From NCBI GenBank assembly GCA_033856195.1, contig JAWVFL010000018.1:1-64000 (forward strand): a stretch of DNA of 64,000 nt, given 5' to 3'. The stretch is from VRUE01 sp033856195. GTDB lineage: Bacteria; Actinomycetota; Thermoleophilia; Solirubrobacterales; 70-9. Under the pieces are notes generated by a model that did no database searches, was not told the DNA's origin, and was given only the letters and a program-made list of their open reading frames with translations. Made by a program: the position numbers and the translations under genes. Positions 60,161-64,000 of the stretch are shown in pieces (within the stretch, counting starts at the first letter, position 1; each line of letters opens with the position of its first letter).

Positions 60161-61567
60161 ATGCCAAAAGCCCGCCGCTATCGCGACGCCGCCCAACTGC
60201 TGCTCCACCCAAAGCGGCTCTGGCGGGAGCACCGGCGCTGGGCGATCGGCTTGATCGCCGCGACGATCCTGGCGATCGCCGGGATCGTCGTCGCCTATTC
60301 GCTGCTGAAGCGCCCGGCCGACGTCCACAACGCCGCGGTGCCCTTCAAGCCCGAAAAAGCGAAAAAGCCGAAGGCACGGACGGTCAACTGGCCGATGTTC
60401 GGGTTCAACCGGGCCCGAACGCGCTACCTACCCGCAAAGGGGATCAAGCCGCCGTTCCGCCTTCTCTGGCATTACACCGACCGGCCCCTGCTCGAGTTCC
60501 CGCCCGTCTACGCGCACGGCACGCTCTACGCCGTCAACAACAGCGGCACCGCCTTCGCGCTCGACGCGAACAGCGGCAAGGTCCTCTGGAAACGCCGGAT
60601 CGGGCGCCTCAACGCCTCCTCCCCGACCTACTCAAAAGGCCGTCTCTACATCGTCAACCTCGTCCCCGGCCACGTCGTCAAGCTCGATGCCAAGACCGGC
60701 AAGATCCTCTGGAAGCGAGAGCTGCCCGGACGCGCCGAGTCCTCGCCGCTCGTTCTCGGTAGGACCCTCTACTTCGGCTGCGAAAACGACCAGCTCTTCG
60801 CGCTCAGCACCCGCAACGGCAACGTGCGCTGGGCGACCACCCTGGGCGGGCCGGTCAAGTCCGCTCCCGCCTACCGCCACGGCGTCCTCTACGTCGGCGA
60901 CTACGGCGGCTACATGAACGCGGTCAGGGCCTCCAGCGGCAAGCTGCTCTGGCAGAGCGGCTCGCTCGGGCCCGGGTTCGCCGCCTCCGGCGCCTTCTAC
61001 TCGACGCCGGCGCTGGCCTTCGGGCGCGTCTACGCCGGCAACAACGACGGTCGCGTCTACAGCTACGACCAGGCCGACGGGACGCTGGCCTGGACCCACT
61101 CGACCGGCGGCTACGTCTATTCCGGCCCGACCGTGGTCAGCGCCCCGAGCGTCCCGCCGACCGTCTACGTCGGCTCCTTCGACGGCAACATCTACGCGCT
61201 CAAGGCGAAGGACGGCGAAACCCGCTGGTCGCACCCCACGGGCGGGCAGGTGATCGGCTCGCTCTCGGCGGTCGGCAACATCGTCTACGTCGCCGAGTTC
61301 ACCAACACCTCGACGATCGGCTACGACATGCGAACCGGCCACCGCGTCTTCCGCTACAAAACCGGCGCCTACACGCCGGTCATCTCCGATGGACGGCGCA
61401 TCTACCTGACCGGTTACTCCAGCATCAACGCGCTGGAGCCTGTGCGGCCGAAACCGAAGGCGCGATCAAAACGGAGGCGCTCCTCCCACCGCCGACAAGC
61501 GCACCGCGCTGGAGTAGGTCCAGCGGAACCCGCACGGGGAGGCGGAAACGGAACCGGGTCAGGGTGA
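60161..61567 (+). CDS. Membrane-anchored PQQ-repeat beta-propeller (BamB-like)
   Basis: A 468-residue protein with a basic N-terminus, one membrane helix (WAIGLIAATILAIAGIVVAY) and a periplasm-side propeller of repeats such as ALDANSGKVLWKRRIG, KLDAKTGKILWKREL and RASSGKLLWQSGSL. These are the tryptophan-docking repeats of PQQ-type propellers, but no catalytic Asn/Asp as in the 13.3 kb dehydrogenase. The last ~45 residues are basic low-complexity sequence lying over the 3' end of the convergent glycosyltransferase gene. The role is probably structural or binding. Confidence 0.85.
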   Translation: MPKARRYRDAAQLLLHPKRLWREHRRWAIGLIAATILAIAGIVVAYSLLKRPADVHNAAVPFKPEKAKKPKARTVNWPMFGFNRARTRYLPAKGIKPPFRLLWHYTDRPLLEFPPVYAHGTLYAVNNSGTAFALDANSGKVLWKRRIGRLNASSPTYSKGRLYIVNLVPGHVVKLDAKTGKILWKRELPGRAESSPLVLGRTLYFGCENDQLFALSTRNGNVRWATTLGGPVKSAPAYRHGVLYVGDYGGYMNAVRASSGKLLWQSGSLGPGFAASGAFYSTPALAFGRVYAGNNDGRVYSYDQADGTLAWTHSTGGYVYSGPTVVSAPSVPPTVYVGSFDGNIYALKAKDGETRWSHPTGGQVIGSLSAVGNIVYVAEFTNTSTIGYDMRTGHRVFRYKTGAYTPVISDGRRIYLTGYSSINALEPVRPKPKARSKRRRSSHRRQAHRAGVGPAEPARGGGNGTGSG

Positions 61568-62939
61568 ATTCGTAGGAGACCGGCTTCGATTCCACCCGGC
61601 GGAAGGCGGGTGGCAAGAGCCGGCGGGCGTTGCGGTCGGCGGCCCCGGCGGAGCCGACCAGATCGATCTCGCGCAACGGTGGCAGCGCCCCTTCGGCGAG
61701 CTGGGCCCGGAGGTAGTAGCGCAGCGGCTGGCTGCTGGCGTAGCGGCTGGTGACCGCGGCGGTGCCCGGCGGCAGCGGGCCGATCTCGGCCGCGGCGTTG
61801 CGCAGGTCCTCACGCTGCAGGCGCGGCAGGCGGTCGATCTCGAGGGTGAAGACGAGTGAGCAGAGACAAAACGCCGTCGCCAGACCGAGGCCAGCCCAGC
61901 CTGCTCGCCTAACGCCGAATCCAGCCCCCAGGACCAGCAGCAACGGCACGAACACGGGCAGCAGGTTGCGCCCGTCGAAGTAGTCGGCGCCAAGCAGCCC
62001 AAGCAGGAGCGGCATCGCCACTGCCGCGCCGCCGACCAGGGCCGCGACGCCAGCGCCGCGCCGCTCTTCGCGATCTCCGCGCCAGAGCAGCAGCGCGATG
62101 GCAGCGAGGGCGAGCGCAATGGGGATGCCAAGCGGAATCGGTCCCGGCTGACGGAGGCCGTGCTCCTCGCCGTTATCGGCGCCGAGAAGCTTCGCCGACG
62201 CGCGTTCGAGCCGCTGGTCGAGCGGCTGCTGGGAGATCCAGCCAGCGTGGGCGTTCGAAGCCTGGCGCTGGGCGATCGGGGCTAGCAGCGCCGCCGCCGC
62301 GAGGATGGCGAGGACGGCCATCGCGGCACGGCGCCGGTTGCCGCCGAGGAGCAGGAGCGCCCCCTCGGCCACCACCACAAAGCCGGCGAAGTAGTGGGTC
62401 GCGATGGCCAGGGTCGAGAACAGAGCCCAGCAAGCGAGGTCCCACGGCGCACTGTCGCGGCGAGCCCGGGCGAAGAAGAGAAAGGAGAGCGCGGTCAGCA
62501 GAAAGACCAGCGCATAGGCGCGGGCGTCCTGGGAGAACCAGATCAGAACCGGGCTGACGGCGACCGCGGCCGCCGCGATCAGACCGGCGCGCCGGGGCAG
62601 CGGCAGGGCAACCGCGCAGAGATAGACGACGATGATGGAGGCCGTCCCCGCCAGCGCCGAGAGCGAGCGCATCCAGACCTCTCCGGTCCCAAACGGGCGC
62701 GACCAGATCCAGGCGACGAGGTAGTACAGCGGCGGGGTCGACTCGCTGTGGGGAACCGCGGAGAGGGTCGAGAAGAGATTGGGATGGAGCAGGCGGCCGA
62801 CGGTGACCGCCTCGTCGTAGCGATAGCTCTGCAGGTCGAGAGTTGCGAAGCGCAACAGGGCCCCGAGCACGACGATCGCGGCCAGCGCGACCAGGTGCGG
62901 CGACGCGGCAATACGACGGAACGCCGACATTGGCTGCAA
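61425..62939 (-). CDS. GT39-family membrane glycosyltransferase
   Basis: A 504-residue polyprenyl-phosphate-sugar-dependent glycosyltransferase of the PMT/ArnT type with about ten to twelve membrane segments. SYRYDEAVTVG in the first outside loop holds the catalytic Asp-Glu, and ISQQPL and SQDARAYAL match the second conserved loop. A C-terminal soluble part follows (LRREDLRNAAAE-like helix, YASSQPLRYYL). Acceptor unknown. It ends by overlapping the convergent propeller gene by 143 bases. The ATG is 62939 or 62930, 12 bases after the desaturase stop. Confidence 0.85.
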   Translation of the reverse strand: MQPMSAFRRIAASPHLVALAAIVVLGALLRFATLDLQSYRYDEAVTVGRLLHPNLFSTLSAVPHSESTPPLYYLVAWIWSRPFGTGEVWMRSLSALAGTASIIVVYLCAVALPLPRRAGLIAAAAVAVSPVLIWFSQDARAYALVFLLTALSFLFFARARRDSAPWDLACWALFSTLAIATHYFAGFVVVAEGALLLLGGNRRRAAMAVLAILAAAALLAPIAQRQASNAHAGWISQQPLDQRLERASAKLLGADNGEEHGLRQPGPIPLGIPIALALAAIALLLWRGDREERRGAGVAALVGGAAVAMPLLLGLLGADYFDGRNLLPVFVPLLLVLGAGFGVRRAGWAGLGLATAFCLCSLVFTLEIDRLPRLQREDLRNAAAEIGPLPPGTAAVTSRYASSQPLRYYLRAQLAEGALPPLREIDLVGSAGAADRNARRLLPPAFRRVESKPVSYEFTLTRFRFRLPVRVPLDLLQRGALVGGGRSASVLIAPSVSAAQAPAR

Positions 62940-62950
62940 ACGATGGTGGT

Positions 62951-64000
62951 TTAGCCAGGCGAAGCCAAAACGAGGGAGGCAGCCTTAACCTGGCGCCAGG
63001 TCAGCAGCCGGCCACTCGTCGGATCGATCACCTTGAGTCGGATCGAGCGCAGCCCGTCGCGAACGCTCAGCACCGGGACAGCGTGGAAGATCGGGTTCTC
63101 GTCGTGGGCGCGCTGCAGGTTGTAGTTGGGAATCTTGGCACTGAGATGGTGAACGTGGTGCAGGCCGATGTTTCCGCTGAAGAACTGGAAGAGCTTTGGC
63201 AGCTTCAGGTAGGAGCTCCCCTGCAGGGCAGCGTCGGCGTAGCTCCAATGCTCGGAGCTCGCCCAGTAGACGTCCTCGAACTGGTGCTGGACGTAGAACA
63301 GGAAGACGCCCATCGTGCCGGCAAGGATGGCGATCGGCATCTGCACGAGCAGCCAGGCCTCCAGGCCGGCGAGCCAGGCGATTGCCCCGACGACGATCGC
63401 GAGGGCCAGGTTGGTTGCGACCACGCTGCGACGCTGACGCGGACGCATCCTGTTCGACCAGAGGCGAGGCCCGATCATCAGCGACCAGATCGGGCCAATC
63501 CCGAACATCACCAGGGGACTGCGAAAGAGGCGATAGCCGAGCCGGCCCCTCCAGGGCCGGGACATGTACTCCTCGAAGGTCAGCGTCGGCACGTCCCCTG
63601 TCCCGCGACGGTCGAGATCGCCGGCGGTGCCGTGATGAACAGCGTGATTGTGCCGCCAGTTGCCGAACGGCTGGAAGACGAGCAGGCCGGTGAGCCGGCC
63701 GAGCCACAGATTCGCTCGCTTGCTGGGCAGGAAAGAGCCATGGGCGCAGTCGTGGAAGACGATGAACGTCCGCAGCAGGAAGCCCGCCGCCGGCGCCGCG
63801 AGGGCGAGGGTGATCCAGACCGAGACATTGAGGCAGAGGTACATGACGACGGTCAGAGCCACGTAGGGCACAACTGAGGTGGCTATATCGAGGAGGCTGT
63901 GGCGAAGCGAGGGTTGCTCGTGCCGAGCCACCGCGTCGCGCCAGTAGGGACGGCCCGCGCCGGGGTCGGTGCGTGACGTGGGGGCGGTGGGCGGAGGAAT
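62951..64000 (-). CDS. Membrane fatty-acid desaturase, 5' end beyond window
   Basis: An integral di-iron desaturase. The three His boxes are HDCAHG, HNHAVHH and HHVHHL, with paired membrane segments before and after the first two. The frame has a GTG at 63931, but it stays open to the right edge and encodes PGAGRPYWRDAVARHEQPS, which matches the usual start of this family (WR-x-A-V-x-x-Y/H-x-x-PS). The true start is therefore probably off the window; 349 residues are visible. It is likely the first gene of a transcript continuing into the glycosyltransferase. Confidence 0.88.
   Translation of the reverse strand: MPPPTAPTSRTDPGAGRPYWRDAVARHEQPSLRHSLLDIATSVVPYVALTVVMYLCLNVSVWITLALAAPAAGFLLRTFIVFHDCAHGSFLPSKRANLWLGRLTGLLVFQPFGNWRHNHAVHHGTAGDLDRRGTGDVPTLTFEEYMSRPWRGRLGYRLFRSPLVMFGIGPIWSLMIGPRLWSNRMRPRQRRSVVATNLALAIVVGAIAWLAGLEAWLLVQMPIAILAGTMGVFLFYVQHQFEDVYWASSEHWSYADAALQGSSYLKLPKLFQFFSGNIGLHHVHHLSAKIPNYNLQRAHDENPIFHAVPVLSVRDGLRSIRLKVIDPTSGRLLTWRQVKAASLVLASPG

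Overview
This is a GC-rich, gene-dense chromosomal window with strong actinobacterial character. The markers are a PptT/PptH pair, an LmbU-type regulator, an MbtG-like N-hydroxylase, an acyl-CoA carboxylase beta subunit, an NhaA-DsbA fusion, frequent GTG/TTG starts and many 4-base stop/start overlaps. The style of the secreted beta-propeller and SipW-like proteins suggests a Thermoleophilia (Solirubrobacterales-like) soil actinobacterium, but that placement is inference. No insertion sequence, prophage, CRISPR array or rRNA operon was seen.

Bases 1-12.8 kb (all minus strand) hold a polyketide locus: PucR-type regulator, LmbU-type regulator, acyl-CoA carboxylase carboxyltransferase, PptH-like hydrolase, PptT-like phosphopantetheinyl transferase, and a modular type I PKS of at least 2599 residues running off the left edge. 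The PKS begins with an eroded ketosynthase (Glu in place of the active-site Cys), then AT and ACP, then KS-AT-DH-ER-KR. The locus therefore encodes extender supply, carrier activation, carrier or CoA control and the assembly line itself.

Bases 13.3-23.4 kb are the most unusual part. One tightly coupled minus-strand unit starts with a tRNA gene that has anticodon UAA but a short (class I) variable loop. It is followed by an arginyl-tRNA-synthetase-like protein, a fused aminodeoxychorismate synthase (PabA-PabB), a GNAT protein, a histone-deacetylase-family amidohydrolase, a chorismate-mutase-like protein, a P450 lacking the usual acid/alcohol pair, an MbtG-like lysine N6-monooxygenase and a PQQ-dependent dehydrogenase lipoprotein with a lanthanide-type Asp-x-Asp motif. 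This combination matches no pathway I know and is the best candidate for an undescribed biosynthetic system.

Bases 23.6-49.2 kb are mixed: an EEP-family nuclease/phosphatase, hydrolases, an MMPL exporter, an exported SipW-like trio ending in a 986-residue protein with six tandem repeats, a secreted lipase, membrane proteins, an SDR, a DNA-repair methyltransferase, a MarR-controlled MFS exporter, a Phd/VapC toxin-antitoxin pair, HxlR, Lon, a cysteine-less DksA-like protein, and an NhaA-DsbA fusion divergent from a cNMP-domain/thioredoxin-reductase-like fusion.

Bases 49.2-64 kb carry formaldehyde-to-CO2 oxidation (class III alcohol dehydrogenase plus NAD formate dehydrogenase), a DUF2855 protein, and a long minus-strand series: NTF2-like, acylphosphatase-LigD phosphoesterase fusion, VOC protein, SUMF1-domain protein, cysteine-stapled propeller, sulfatase and methyltransferase. 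The window ends with a PQQ-repeat propeller, a GT39 membrane glycosyltransferase and a fatty-acid desaturase cut by the right edge. There is no gene-free stretch longer than about 205 bases.
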